Of a stretch of DNA of 64,000 bases, positions 26,234 through 38,510 are shown piece by piece. Location of the stretch: assembly GCA_904063045.1 (NCBI GenBank), contig CAJFCJ010000007.1, forward strand, positions 678,819 to 742,818, read 5' to 3'. The notes under the pieces were generated by a model, which saw nothing but the letters and a program-made list of their open reading frames with translations, was not told the origin of the DNA and searched no databases. The stretch comes from Dimorphilus gyrociliatus (lineage: Eukaryota > Annelida > Polychaeta > Dinophilidae). Position 1 is the stretch's first letter; each line of letters opens with the position of its first letter. The translations under genes and the position numbers were made by a program.

Positions 26234-28177
26234 TTAAAGCCATACACGAATTTTGCCAAACTGGAATAGGACTATAAGTATAAAAAATATAATAACTACT
26301 ATCCTCATAAGTGTTTGTACACGTATTGGAATAAAAAATATTTTCGCTTTCAAAGATAAAGAAGACATAAAAATTAAAAATGAATCGAGTTCTGAAACAG
26401 GAGTATTTTTGTAAAAATGTTGAGCGCGAATTTCATGTCCAATTTTACTAAGCCGATTGGCTACAGCTGAAACTTTCGCAGCCTGTAATAAAAAAGATAT
26501 AATAAAAATATATTCGTATTAAATCCTCAAACCATTATAAAAGGCGGAACAGCACCAGAAAACCAAACTATAACATTTAAGAACGCCACAAGTTTCTGCA
26601 CATGTCCTAATTTGGTGTCTCCAAACAAAACTAACATACTGGTAACTCCCATTAGTAAAAAATTAAGCAAAACCAACGATAAGGCTAATGCTGTTTTTTC
26701 ATTAATTGTCCGCAAAATATTCGTTACTTCATTTGCTTCCTTCTCGAGTGGAATTCATTAAGCATGATTTAGGTTTAATATTTACACTGTACAAACCTTT
26801 AAAGCATTTGTCATTTGTAACGTTCCCTTTCTAAGTCTTTCCTATGATTGATAAAAGTTATTGAACGAAGTTAAATAATTTAAAGCTTCTAACCATGATA
26901 GCGTCAATAAATTCCGTAATTAAAAAGGCTTGCAAACAATAGTTAATAATTACAGCCATGTATATAATATCTAGAGCTATAAAACTTAAAACCAATAAAA
27001 TAAAAAGGAAGAATCTACCCGTCTTGTTCCTAAATAGAGAGAAATTTTTATTTAGAATATTTCCTTTGATTATTAAAAGAAATAAGTACTCGGGACTTAG
27101 AAATGAAAACGGAATATCATTATAAGTTAGGACAATTTGAATTACGCATACACCTGTAGACAATGCTATCCAAATTAAACCAGCTATGAATAGGTATGTC
27201 AAAGTTCGAATTAATTTTCCATGTTTTTTCAAACCACTAGGGTCTGAAGATGTGGTAAAGAGAAAGACCTTAAAGGTTATTACAAATTTTAATAGTTTAG
27301 CTTATAAAACACATGGATTGTTTTAAAACTATCTCACTTTTTGAATCAGCATGTTTAAATGTTCGCTTTGAGCACTCCGAAGCATAATAAAGGATACAAT
27401 ATAAGCTAACAAATGGAAAATATCGGGTATAATATATTCGCTAATAATGTAATTTTTGCAAGTTCCATTAATATTCTGAAAAGTATTTGTTTTTTTTTTC
27501 AAATGTAAAAATGATATTTTAAGAAATAAAAAACTTTGTTGGAAAAATTACTTCATGACTAATTCCACTTCTTTGAAAGCATGCAGAATATTGTATTACG
27601 TATCCCACTAAAATAACTATCAACACGACGACTGGATGAATTATGTTTATAACTTTAGCTATAATAGTATCTCTTGCGTAGATTTGCTGCCATCCAACCT
27701 AAACCATAGTTTAAAAGTTTCAAAGGTTGTAAAATCGAATTTTAATACATACGAGTCTAAGGAAAAATGTGAAAGGCTTTATAACTTTCCTGTTGCATAG
27801 ATTTACCGCTACTGCAGTAGGATTATCCAAGTCTCGATTGGTATCTGAACTGGATTCGAGCTTCAAGATATTTGATAAGATAAACATAATAACAAATATA
27901 GTACTAAAGTAATAGTTACATTTAAGAAGTCTGTTTCTCCGCGAGAGGGGTTATTTAACACAGGATTCTGGCTTGAGGAAATATTTTCAAATCCATCTTC
28001 CTGGTTAGAATATTGTCGCTGACGGAATTGGATAAGCTTAAATATTGTACAGTTATTATAGTTTTTAATTAGTTATACTTTGCAGAAAATTCCTAATGGA
28101 ACATGAATATATTAATGAATACTTACTATGTCTGTTTCAGCTGGATTTTCATTCTTTTCCGATTTTTCATTTGCCAT
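26234..28177 (-). CDS. Seven-transmembrane protein, candidate gustatory-receptor-like (GRL)
   Basis: About nine minus-strand exons from the ATG at 28175-28177 to the TAA at 26234-26236 encode roughly 480 residues. After a polar N-terminus of about 80 residues (MANEKSEKNENPAETD...) I count seven hydrophobic helices. They include HPVVVLIVILVGYVIQY, IFHLLAYIVSFIML, TLTYLFIAGLIWIAL, FFLFILLVLSFIALDIIYM, ALSLVLLNFLLMGVTSML, FLNVIVWFSGAVPPFIMV and LMRIVVIIFFILIVLFQF. A long polar N-terminus, seven helices, a helical loop before the fifth and sixth helices, and a last helix ending in QF fit the invertebrate gustatory-receptor-like superfamily (insect Gr motif TYhhhhhQF, with the TY lost here). It shows no class A GPCR landmarks (no DRY, no NPxxY). 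If correct, it would be a ligand-gated cation channel. The family call is tentative; the 7TM structure is clear. Confidence 0.6.
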
Positions 28178-28405
28178 AGTTTTGATTATTGTCTTTCCTG
28201 GTTCCTGATCACATGATCGATCATGTGATTATTCATCAGCAAATAGATGGGCACCCCGGTCGACCATTGCATTATGGGATATTCTACTCGCCATATTGGA
28301 TTGGCACTGTAATTGTCAATACATGAAAAGACGCTGAAAATTTGTTATAATCTTATTACCACATTTGCAAGCTTAGTGTTTCGAAAGTGGTAAAATTGCG
28401 CTTTC
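28178..28405. promoter_or_regulatory. Bidirectional promoter Gr-like gene / FAM193
   Basis: A 228-bp gap between divergent start codons. It contains a perfect 22-bp palindrome at 28208-28229 (two TCACATGA-type boxes head to head) and an inverted CCAAT (ATTGG) near 28297. Confidence 0.5.
28208..28229. promoter_or_regulatory. 22-bp perfect palindrome with two MiT/E-box words
   Basis: ATCACATGATC followed by its exact reverse complement. It contains TCACATGA (28209-28216) and TCATGTGA (28221-28228), which match the M-box/CLEAR-type site of MiT/TFE bHLH-ZIP factors. The sequence symmetry is directly visible; factor binding is inferred. Confidence 0.5.
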
Positions 28406-31400
28406 ATGAAGTTGAAAATGAGTAGCTCGAAAACAAAGATCAATATAAAAAAGATATCGAGGAAGTCTAAGGTTGCCAGCAACGCTTCCTCACACTGTCA
28501 GTCTCGTGAAAAGTATTTAGAAAATGGATTCGAAAGAGCAGATATTGCAGACTTGAAACTAAGAAAAAATTCAAGTGAAAAACGGCATGGAAATGAATTT
28601 TTCCACTCTTGTTATAGTTATAGAGTAAGTATATGGTGGAAAAGCTTTCACGATAAATTTTGAAATTTATCCTTCTTTAAATTTTTTTAATTTAAAAAAA
28701 ATTTTACTTCAGGATGTTTGCAAGCATAGTATTGACTTTTATATATGTGCCAGTTGTAAATGCTATCTCAATCGAAACGATAACGTTTGGAAAAATGGAA
28801 GAGATTGTGTATGTGAAGATTGCAAAGGGAAGCTTACGTTAAACGGTGATTGGAAACCTTTAGTGATGAATAATAATAGTTGTCAAAAGTCAAAGAGGTA
28901 TGAATCTTTCGATCAAGACGGTTGGGATAACATTGCTCAAAATATAAGGGCCATATTACAAGGAGATAAATTTAATGACAATGGAGAAACAAAATTATTA
29001 ATAGCTGAAATATGTAAGGAAGACGAAAGTCTAGTGTTAACTCGTCTTATGGAACTTGCCTACGATTGGATGATGGAGAGAAAGAAGCACTTGACAGGTA
29101 TTATTGGGCAAACTAGTACCTCAATTGATGAGTCAACTTGTCATTTAAGATTATTGCTCTCTCAATTCCATAATCTCGAACACGTTGCAAAACGTCTACA
29201 ACCTGTAATAGAACCACTGCAAGGACAAATGACTCGGTTTACTTTGTCACTTGGTCTATATTTACGCTATTTATTTAAAATACACATAGGTCAAGATGAG
29301 AGAGTAGTCTCCTTCCTCACAAGTATTGAAGAGAACTGCAAAAAAGTTAAATTATCGAACATGGCAGCAGAATTTCGTAGAACAATGAAAGAAGTCGACG
29401 ATGATTATGAAGATCTTATAAATAAAATAACTAGTGAAAGAGAGGACGTTATTGACTATAGAGAAACGATATTAAGTGAAGACTTCGCGTTTTTCAAAGA
29501 ACAAAGAAAGTTATTACTTCAAAAATCCGGTAAACATGAGGAGAATGAAGAAACTGCTAGAGAAATGGAGGAGGAGTTACGAAATATACTCAGTGGCTGT
29601 CATAGTGCCCAAGAAATCTGTCCGAACTGCAAAATTGAACGAAGCTGTTGCTGTTCAGAATGTTGCATTGCCCACTTTATCACCTGCGGAATATTTGATA
29701 CAAGTACGGAATGCACACCCTCACGGAAATTACAATTTGAGTTAGATAGTATAAAACCGCCATCGATGTCAAGCGCGTCATCAGCATCTGATTATGAATC
29801 TACAGTAGAAGAGCCATTAAATGTGGAAAATTCGACTTCCAATCACGCTTATTCTCGCAACAATTATTCACCTCCGTTGAACGAAAATAATGATTATTAT
29901 ATAGCATCTTCGGCACCAGCCTCTCCAGAACCCGATCCACAAAATAATGATTGCAATTGTCAGGAATGTTCAAGTCAACCACCAATAGATAAATTTCGAA
30001 GTATGTCTTTAGAGCAAACTTCTTTATATGAACTTCATACTCATACAGAAGCTTCACCGAAGCTTTGTGCTAATTGTGGCCAAAACAATTTAACAAATGA
30101 CATAGCTACGAATACGACTATATCTGTCCAACGGTCTAAACGTGCTACTTCCGAAACATCTCTTAAACAACAGGCAAAACATCAGCATCAGCAACATCAA
30201 GAGGCAGATGAAAGTAACGGTGATCAATGCGAAAAGCAAGGAAAATTTTGCGATTGTTGTTATTGTGAGTTTTTTGGACATTCTAATCCTGCCGCTCCTC
30301 AAGTCAGTAAAAACTATGTCGAAATGAGAGATAAACTGCGACAACGGTTAAAAAAGAAAAAAGAAACATCAGCTCCGGATCGGGGATGCAAATCGGGAGG
30401 TAGTAACAAAGCCAGTTATGACTTAAGAGATGCAAATGTTGACGAGCTCGTTGCGTTCATTGAAGGCGATTCGAAAGAAAAGAGTGCAAAAGCACAAAAA
30501 AGAGCAAGGCAAAAACAAAAGAAACTGGAAGAGAAGGCTAAAAGAGAAACACAACGGTCCCATTCTGCTTCTTCCACCATTCGGTCCTCCTCTACCAAAA
30601 CTTCAAATGAACGATCAACTCCCTCACCATCTCCATTATCTCCGTCTTCTCCTCCTCAGCCTCCTTCATATTCAACAATTCCTACCAGTAATCCTTCCGA
30701 GTTTCAGCTGCAAATTAGGGCTGATGGTCAGTTACATTTTGTTTCACCAACACGGGGAGAAAGAAAAGTAGCTGTAGCCAAAAGAAAGCATCCAGAGCGA
30801 AAAGCCTGTGGAATACTACAAAACTCTGGTATATCATCGCAACACTATCTCAAAGTGAAGCGCTCGCAGACTATCGACAGTTCGGCTAAACTAGCTTTGG
30901 ACTTCTTTCATCAGCCAGACCTTTCAACGCTAGAAAAGGTTTTTAGTGAACGTTTGCAACCGCTTCCCCAGGAAAGATTGGAGAGAAAAAACAAAGAAGG
31001 TTCAATGCAAACTGCTGTAGATGTAGCTCCCCAAATGCCAATACAAGATATTTTGAGTTTAGAACAACAACAAATTCGGCAAAAGAAGAAAGCAACACGT
31101 AAGACAACAGCGGTAACTACTTTAGCAACTACTACAACAACTGTAGCATCAACGGCAACAGAATCCCCAGCAGCGACAACATCTACGTCTTCAAAAAGGG
31201 TCAATAGTGAGTCGGAAGGAAGTCCAGTTGCTCCGGAAACCCGTCAAGTTAATGGCGATGAAAAAAGCGATCGTAAAATTTCACCAAAGAGTGATGCTGT
31301 GAGTGTTCCTGTTAATATACGAGCCTGTTATTTTTGACCACTTTTATACAGTCTCGGAAAAAGAAAAATAAGAAGAAGAACGGCGAAGGGGGTGGTGAAG

Positions 31401-31619
31401 ATTATAGTAAGTAGTTGATTATTGTTTAACAGTCTATTTTATTCCAACTTTTTAGTGGACGTGTTCAATCCTAAATTGGATGAGAAAGAATTGGATGATG
31501 CTGAAAGGGAGTTAGAACAATTTAAAAAATTTTGCCAAGAAAGCTCTACTATAAAGCCAGAACGACGGAAGAAGCTAAACATTAATTACAAGGATTTAGT
31601 GGTGAAGCGTAAGCAGTAA
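28406..31619 (+). CDS. FAM193: FAM193 family protein
   Basis: Four exons (28406-28624, 28713-31298, 31352-31406, 31456-31619) join in frame to 1,007 residues. FAM193A/B proteins are poorly characterised, probably nuclear or cytosolic regulators. Evidence: a Cys-rich block near residues 73-115 (DVCKHSIDFYICASCKCYLN, CVCEDCKGK); a helical domain with ARLMELAYDWMMERKKHLT-like text and LGLYLRYLFKIHIG; and a second Cys/His cluster (CPNCKIERSCCCSECCIAHF). Further Cys pairs and a long Ser/Thr/Lys-rich disordered region follow. The last exon is the conserved FAM193 C-terminal domain: DVFNPKLDEKELDDAERELE and QFKKFCQESS to LNINYKDLVVKRKQ, matching the vertebrate VEYFKRFCLDSA..RLSINWSNF region. A second in-frame ATG lies 12 bp after the first. 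It could not be split into A or B type. Confidence 0.9.
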
Positions 31620-32751
31620 CGCGGCAACAGTATTTAATTACTTTTTACCTACACCATCTCGGTTGCTATGCATTGATTGAAAAGAAAATAATAAATTTTT
31701 ATCATTTTCTCTTTATTTTACGAATCGGTGCTTTCTGTGTTTTAATAAAATTTTAATATGTATCATAATTAACTAATACTTAACTAGAGCTTTTGCAATT
31801 CCCTTGCTGGCTGAAATCACCGAAATAGGATTTCGAAGTTCCATATTCTATTTTTTATCACCAATGAGATGTTATTTATTTTATTATATGTACCAATGTC
31901 TGTTAATTTATATATATATATATTACATGTATATGTATATATATACAGTATATATATTTTGCATTCTTGTGTTTCGTCAAGGTTTATATAGTCATGAGGT
32001 AAAGTGAAGTCTAAGTCTGTCTAGGAAATTGTCTTTATACGTTTCTATTGAATTACGATCTGTACAAGAAGGAATTAGAAAAATGTTGAAGTTTCCCCTA
32101 GGATTTAGATTTACTGACATCATGATCATGTCTGGTTAAGGTAAGTGATTCAACCAGCCGATCCAACAAACTAAATCATTATAAAAGTATATGTGTATAT
32201 TGAAAGAACAACCTGTACTGGATGAACTTTAAAAGTTCAAGGATTTTTAAGTCAATCACTGTTCATACTTTTTGCTTGCTTAAACTTTTTTTTTACGCCT
32301 ACGAAGTACTTCAAAGTGTCATCTTGAATATAAAATGTCTGAAATATTTAAAAGGCTGCAAACAGGTGTTGTGCTTTCGTTTACGGCGTCACGTTGCTAT
32401 GGCAAGCACTACTTACACAGGTATAAGTTAATACGCCCCTCTTAGATTTTCTAATAGTTTTGTTAACATTGTGTTTTGATGATCTGATCATTTGTGAAGG
32501 AAAAATAAAAGGAAATTATAAGATAATAACTTTTAGTAAGTATTTGATTGAGAAAACATCACAGAAATCAATTTTGTCACTGCACTCATTCCAATGGCGT
32601 ATTTATACGTTTCTCAGGTTGAAAAGCGCGTATACTAAACTTTGTGATGACGAACAATTCGAAGTGTTCGTTTACGAATGAGGAATAATTGTTGTTAATC
32701 GTTTTTAATCAAAGAATGTGGATTAACTAGTGGATACATATAGTCAACAAG
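31620..32751. promoter_or_regulatory. Intergenic region FAM193 / QRICH2-like, with X-box
   Basis: 1.1 kb of AT-rich spacer with a (TA)n-type stretch at about 31905-31955. No exon is supported; the open frames at 31804-32007, 32222-32431 and 32460-32681 have no homology I recognise and atypical composition. A near-consensus RFX X-box is present at 32393-32406. Confidence 0.45.
32393..32406 (+). promoter_or_regulatory. RFX X-box (GTTGCTATGGCAAG)
   Basis: Matches the X-box RYYNYY-AT-RRNRAC in every position but the last (G for C). It lies about 350 bp upstream of the start codon of a flagellar coiled-coil gene, the usual place for RFX control of ciliary genes. Confidence 0.55.
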
Positions 32752-35700
32752 ATGAAATCGACAACTGTAACCCTAAGTGATATGGTCAATTTGGCCATAG
32801 GAACCCCAGAGACCGGGGTTGTTAACTTAAAGTATAATTACCTTTATGATATTTTATTAAGTTTATTTATTCAATGAGGAATAAAAAATTTCAGCATTCT
32901 TCGAAAGTTACTGCATGAAATGCTTCAGAAGTTGAGTATTACTGATTCAAAAGCTGACGTTGATGAAGAGAAAGAAAGTAAAAATCAGTTGAATGTTAAA
33001 ATGATGCCGGGTACAATACTCGAAGACGATGTATCGGAGATTTCTGAAGAGAAAGTTCATATTCGGCCAACGTCTGTTGCAGATTCGGGTATTGCCGAAT
33101 CTATTGATTCAAAGGATGCTAAATCTGATTCTAAGAAGTTTGACTCGAGAGTCTCTAAGTACATTAATTTAGCTTCTGTCTATACTTAGGTAAACAATTA
33201 TAACTAACAATCAATAAAAATTAGATCTGCACCGAGCTCCCTTTACCATCAACTTTCACAAAAAGTAGGCGAAATGGAAAAACAGATCAATCTTTTGACA
33301 AGTTTACCCTCTAATAACGACCTCTTTGAAAGAGTAGGAAGTGAACCAAAGCCTGTAAGCGATATGTGGAATCTAATGCAAGTACAGAAAAAAGCCGAGG
33401 CTAACGAAGAAGGCGTTAATAGGGTATTTAATATTTTTTTTCTTACTGTAAACTTCTTAAAGAGTAGTGAAATTGAACAATTCAAAACGGTAAAAAAAGA
33501 AATATCTAGCCCTCGGGTGTTAGCTATCTCTTTTATCGATAGCGTATTATTGACATTGGCCACTGCTAGAGTATTATTCGTTAGATATGTATGAAAAAAC
33601 AAATACTCTAATGATGAAAACGAGTGGTCAATAAAAGATTGATCACAGCCAATTTTTTTTTACTATATCTTTATCTAAAACAGCTAATGTCCTTGGTTCA
33701 AGATCTAATGATTGAAAGTAAAAAAAATCAAAAGGACTGTAAAGATTTACACGACAAACTCTCTTCCTTAAGTGATCAAATAAAAGAGGTAAAGAGGCCT
33801 ATAATATTTGAAATAAAAAACCTTTCCCATACGTTCCTCTATTGACAAAATTAGCTATCGAATAAGATTGATTCGAAGCCGGATAACGTTGAAAAGTACG
33901 ATGACAGCCACCTAAAATCATCTATTCAGAATTTAATTGATCAACTGGTAAAAGTTTACATTTAATTTTACTATTGGTTATTCTATCAATTTTTTTCCAT
34001 TTGTCTCCTCCTCTCCCTCCAAAAAGGAATCAATGAAAAAAGGAATGGATAATTTCCTAACTAAAGAAGAGAAAGTCGATTTAAATCCTTACGTTAAGTG
34101 GAGTACTCTAGAAGATATGTTACACGGACTACGTAAAGAAATGAATGAATTAAACGAACTGAATCAAAAGAGCGCAGTAGTTATCGAAGCTGGTATTCAA
34201 ACTGAGGTATTTCTTTATTCTAATTATATGAATCATAGCGACAATATAAATATTACAGTTATTGTCTAATATATTTTTTTTATGACTTTATACAATTTTA
34301 TTGTTAGTAAAAAAAAAAAAGGCGACAATTTTCAATGAAAAAGGAAAGAAAGAGAAGTTTTTTTCTTTGCTTTCTTTCTTTTTTTTTTATATAAAAAAAA
34401 TTATTGTAAGGTCTATTATAACTTAATTAAACAGCCTGAACAACAAGAACAACGAGTGCCTTCGAGAATGTCAACTCCAGAGGTGAACGAATGAAAATAG
34501 AGCAATAAATAAATATATATATATATACTAATATATATATATATATATATCTGTTATACCTTCACTTTCCTTCTGCCATTTTATTTTACTTTAAATTATT
34601 CACCTCTCAATTATTATTTTTCTAATTTGACTTTTCTTGATTCTTCCTCCCTTCCCTTCCCTTCCTATTGATTTTTTTTTTATATTTTTCTTACAATTAT
34701 ATGTACGAGTCTGGGTTCTGACTACGTACATAAGTTGCATACGTTTATTCTATATACTCTCTATATATAGTTGAATATATAGTTCGTTTCTTCTTTCAAA
34801 ATGTACCCATTTAGTGCTTTATAGTTAATTAATTTACTTTCATCTTCCTATTAGGTTAAAAGACCGGATAGCGGTCCGACCCGTGAGTTGAGAGACATGC
34901 TGCAGAGGCTAGGAAGATTAGCGGATCAACATGACCAATTACAAGCCAGAGTGGATTTCTTAGCTGTACGTCTTAGGATTATTTACTCTTATATAATGAG
35001 GTTTTAATTAGTTGTAAACCTTTAGGCTGAATTGGCTTCAAAAGCTGATAAATCAGCTTTGGATATGTTAGGCGATTTATCCAAAAGTGGTATTGATTCG
35101 GGCGCTCTACACGACTTGAGGAAAGAATTAGATAATTTAAAAGCTAGCAGAAACCGGGTAAGCATCTCTTAAGTATGATATATACAATATATGTATGTAT
35201 ATATATATATACTGTATATAAGCCATATGCAGTCTATACAATATGTACATAGGCATATACATATATATATATCATATCATATATGTCGAGTTAATTATAA
35301 AGAATACTTTGTAAGCTGAACTATTATTTACATTATTATTTATATATCTACATTTCTATTAATATTCTCGTTTATTATTTCATTATAATTATTATTTGAT
35401 GTCGTATGAATGATTGAATGAGTTAAAAAATTTGCCAAGAAAATATTATTTCAGCCAAATTCTCTCTATGATAATATATCAATTGGCTGCTCAAAAGAGA
35501 ATATAGCTGAGCCACTCCTCACTAGTTTTGATTCAAATCAATCGAATTTAACACGCCAAAAGCCGATTCTTAAGAAGACTGTTAGTTTTGATTCGTCAAA
35601 AATTAACCGTTTTCGTAAAAGTTCACTGATAAGGAAAAGAAGGAGCACCAGACAAATATTATTCGATCGGCGTTTTTCATATCCAAGAAATCTACAAGAG

Positions 35701-36402
35701 ATTGAAGAATCAGCAATGGATTTAAATCAATCGGAAGCCTGCCGCACAATTATATTAGGAAAACGGTATTTGGTTATTTCCATTCAAGGAAATCATTTAC
35801 TATTAACAAATTTTTTTCTCATTCCCAACAATATTAAAAAAAACAAAAACAACAACATTATCCAATGAATTAACATTCAGACCAAGTATAACAACGGAAT
35901 CCGAAATATCTAGTTTATGCTCTAGCAGTGAATTCATATCATTAGCTGGAAGTTTGTTAATAGCTAACAGTACTGAGGTTTTCTTTCAATCTTTCTTTCT
36001 TTCATGTTTTTTCCTAGTTTTTATGTCTAAATTAGCTTACGTTGTTGTCGTTAGGTAGAGACGGAAAAAAAATAAGCCTATATCTTTAAAAGACCGGAAT
36101 GATATATGTTAAATTTATTATGAATATGCATGGTTGTTTGAATGAATCTTGTTTTTTTGTGCTCTTATTATATTATCATTATTATAGTTATTGATATAGT
36201 TGAAAAAAAAGAGAGAAAAGGTTGATCAATGTCCACTTCATAAGACAAAATAATTACTGTATTTACTATATTATTTTATTTATATATATATTTTATTTAT
36301 TGATTCCATTCATTGCCTGCCTTTACAACTTGTTCTTCTCCTTAGTTTTATTCTTCTCTCCTTCTTTTATTTCTCTTTTTGAAAAAATTTATAATATCTA
36401 AC

Positions 36403-36434
<32 letters not shown>

Positions 36435-38510
36435 ACAACTCTCTCCCTGCCGCAAAATCTGCATATTATTCAAAATATATATCTATGGTATATATTATAG
36501 TCACCAGTGGAGGAAAGTTCTACAAATCGGATTCCAGAGTCAGTAATAGTAGATAAAACAATTATCCAATCCAACCATTTCCCGCCTAGGCCTAATTCGG
36601 CATCAGTATGTTTTTCTTAAAGCTTTAATTTAGTTTATATATACATATAAAAAGTATGTATGCAAAAGAAAAAAAAAGAAAAGGGGCTGGCCTTAATAGT
36701 GTTTATAAGCACTTGATAAACGTGCCTATATAGTGTTTAGTCATCTTTGTTTCGAAGCACAGTGCCTGGATCACAGTTACTTAGTGATTGGTTGCAAAAA
36801 AATAATTAGTTTCGGCTCACTGTTGTACTTTCCTCACGCTTGTAAAGGCAAATATTATTAAAGATTCAAAATAGAGCTTTTTGTGTAATGCTAGTCTTTT
36901 CTCACTCCTATTCTGCTTGGAACTAGCTTATCACTTATGAAAATATATTTATTTATATAAACAATATAAATACTTATAATCTAATATTCTCTTTTTATTC
37001 TACCTTCCTATATCCTCCCAAATTCTCTTCCTGTATTATTGATTAGGATTCGGAACAAATACGTAAATTACAAGGCCTTTTGAATAATATTCAAAATGAT
37101 TTGGATAGAATACATAATAGGCTTAAGGAACTTGGTGAAGACGCTGAAGAGAAACAAAAGCATATTGACGTTAGTATATTATATATAGCACTTGTATATG
37201 GAGAGTCTATATTCACTAGTGATGTAACGGATGAAATTGATAATTGTATCTATTTTTCAGACTTTGTACTCAATTTCTAACAAATTAGAAGAAAATAAAG
37301 CGGATAAGGAGTGGTTAGAGAATGAATTATCGAAGGTAAACAGTTCATTCTCTATTCTTTCTTTGATTTTTATAATCTGTTATTATAACAGAAAGCCGAT
37401 AAGAAAATATTGGGTAATAAAGTGGATAGGTCTACTTTTGATGATACTTGCGATGACTTATCTAGAATGATTAGCGATATGCTGCAGAAATTATCATGCC
37501 ATGTAAGGGAAAAAATGCTTGTTTTTATAGGCCGAAGTAAAATTCAATAATCTATTGTTATACATTGTTAATAAAAATAGGACGATGAATGGAAAAAGGC
37601 AATCGAACGTCTTAATTCCGATATGGATGGTAAATTCGATCGTTTAGAATTTGGACCAATAAAAGCTGATCTTGAAAGACAATTAAGAAATATGCAAAAA
37701 CAACTGAAGAATTTAACCTTACCACCCGATCAAGATGATGAAGCGGCTGGTTTAAGAAAGCAACTCTTACAGAGATTCAATTGTTTGTCGTGTGACAAAC
37801 CGTTAGATGTAGGACCACTCGGGTACGTATGAGTAGTATACAGTCTATGAATATAAACAATACAGTTAAAAGTATTGAATATATTATATATTGTGTATTT
37901 ATTATGTTCTATTACTATCAGACCTGCACCTATAATACCTTCGCAAGGACTTCCAGCAACTCGAACAAACAGACCCCATACAATTTTCGAACTAGAGCAA
38001 GTGAGGCAACAAGCCAAGTCTAATATGGGCTTTTCCACCGAAATTATGGATTTGCAAGCTTCAGCTAGACCCTGTGGAGGTCAACATACTTTAACTTACC
38101 CACATAGGAGGATAACCAAGACTAATGCGTTTGGGTAAGGCAGATAAATCGTATTAATACCCCTATTTTTGCATATATATTATACTAAATATTTGACTGT
38201 CGATTTTAGAGTTCCAAATCTAGCAGATGAAATTCCAACCAGAGACGAACTGGATATCCAAGGAGCAGACGGTCATATCTATAAAGGAGTGGTCGATTCA
38301 ACAAAATTACCAAATTTGGTAACACCAAATGCACCTCGCCAATCCAAGACTTCTCACAACAATAAAAGACCTGGAAACAGCTCCGGGGACGTTCATGCTA
38401 GGCAGAGACCCATGTCAGCCAGTGCCTTATCCAAAGAACAATATATTGCCCCTCAGCCCCCTCCACCTTCTGAACCAGAAACAACTGGTCAGACTGTCGG
38501 CGCCGAGTAA
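32752..38510 (+). CDS. QRICH2-like: QRICH2-like / DUF4795 coiled-coil flagellar protein
   Basis: Nineteen exons join exactly in frame to 934 residues. The first is 32752-32831 and the last 38210-38510; the others start at 32895, 33225, 33463, 33684, 33867, 34027, 34435, 34855, 35026, 35455, 35881, 36501, 37047, 37261, 37392, 37581 and 37922. The N-terminus VTLSDMVNLAIGTPETGVVN is the small domain shared by QRICH2 and C16orf96. Several coiled-coil exons carry the DUF4795 pattern (LxSKADKSALD, ENKADKEWLE, KKILGNKVDRSTFD). The C-terminal region FNCLSCDKPLDVGPLG plus RPHTIFELEQVRQQA and CGGQHTLTYPHRR is diagnostic. Vertebrate QRICH2 is a sperm flagellum protein. The long Gln-rich insert of vertebrates is absent. 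Exons 11-13 (35455-36605) encode a Ser/Arg-rich segment I do not find in the family. Exon 2 must use the donor at 33159, since reading on reaches a stop. Confidence 0.88.
34513..34550. repeat. (AT)n microsatellite in QRICH2-like intron
   Basis: Alternating TA/AT with one short interruption, inside a 370-bp intron. Confidence 0.9.
35180..35290. repeat. TA/TG-rich simple sequence in QRICH2-like intron
   Basis: A run of ATATGTATGTATATATAT-like words and their near-complements, within the 297-bp intron before exon 11. Confidence 0.7.
36409..36434. repeat. (CT)n microsatellite in QRICH2-like intron
   Basis: About 13 CT units in the intron upstream of exon 13; it also forms a long pyrimidine tract. 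Confidence 0.9.

Noticed and set aside
29800-31204. Minus-strand open frames opposite FAM193
   Set aside because: Mirror frames of a Ser/Thr-rich exon; Val-rich runs there come from Thr codons of the real gene.
31804-32681. Three small plus-strand open frames upstream of the QRICH2-like gene
   Set aside because: Composition is like random AT-rich translation, including a TA-repeat derived Tyr/Ile run; no splice partners or homology.
33159-33189. In-frame stop after exon 2 of the QRICH2-like gene (possible premature stop)
   Set aside because: A GT donor at 33159 joins in phase to an acceptor at 33224 and avoids the stop, so this is intron read-through and not a broken gene.
34513-36434. AT and CT microsatellites as functional elements
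   Set aside because: They fall in introns of ordinary simple-sequence type; apart from making the introns longer I see no evidence of function.
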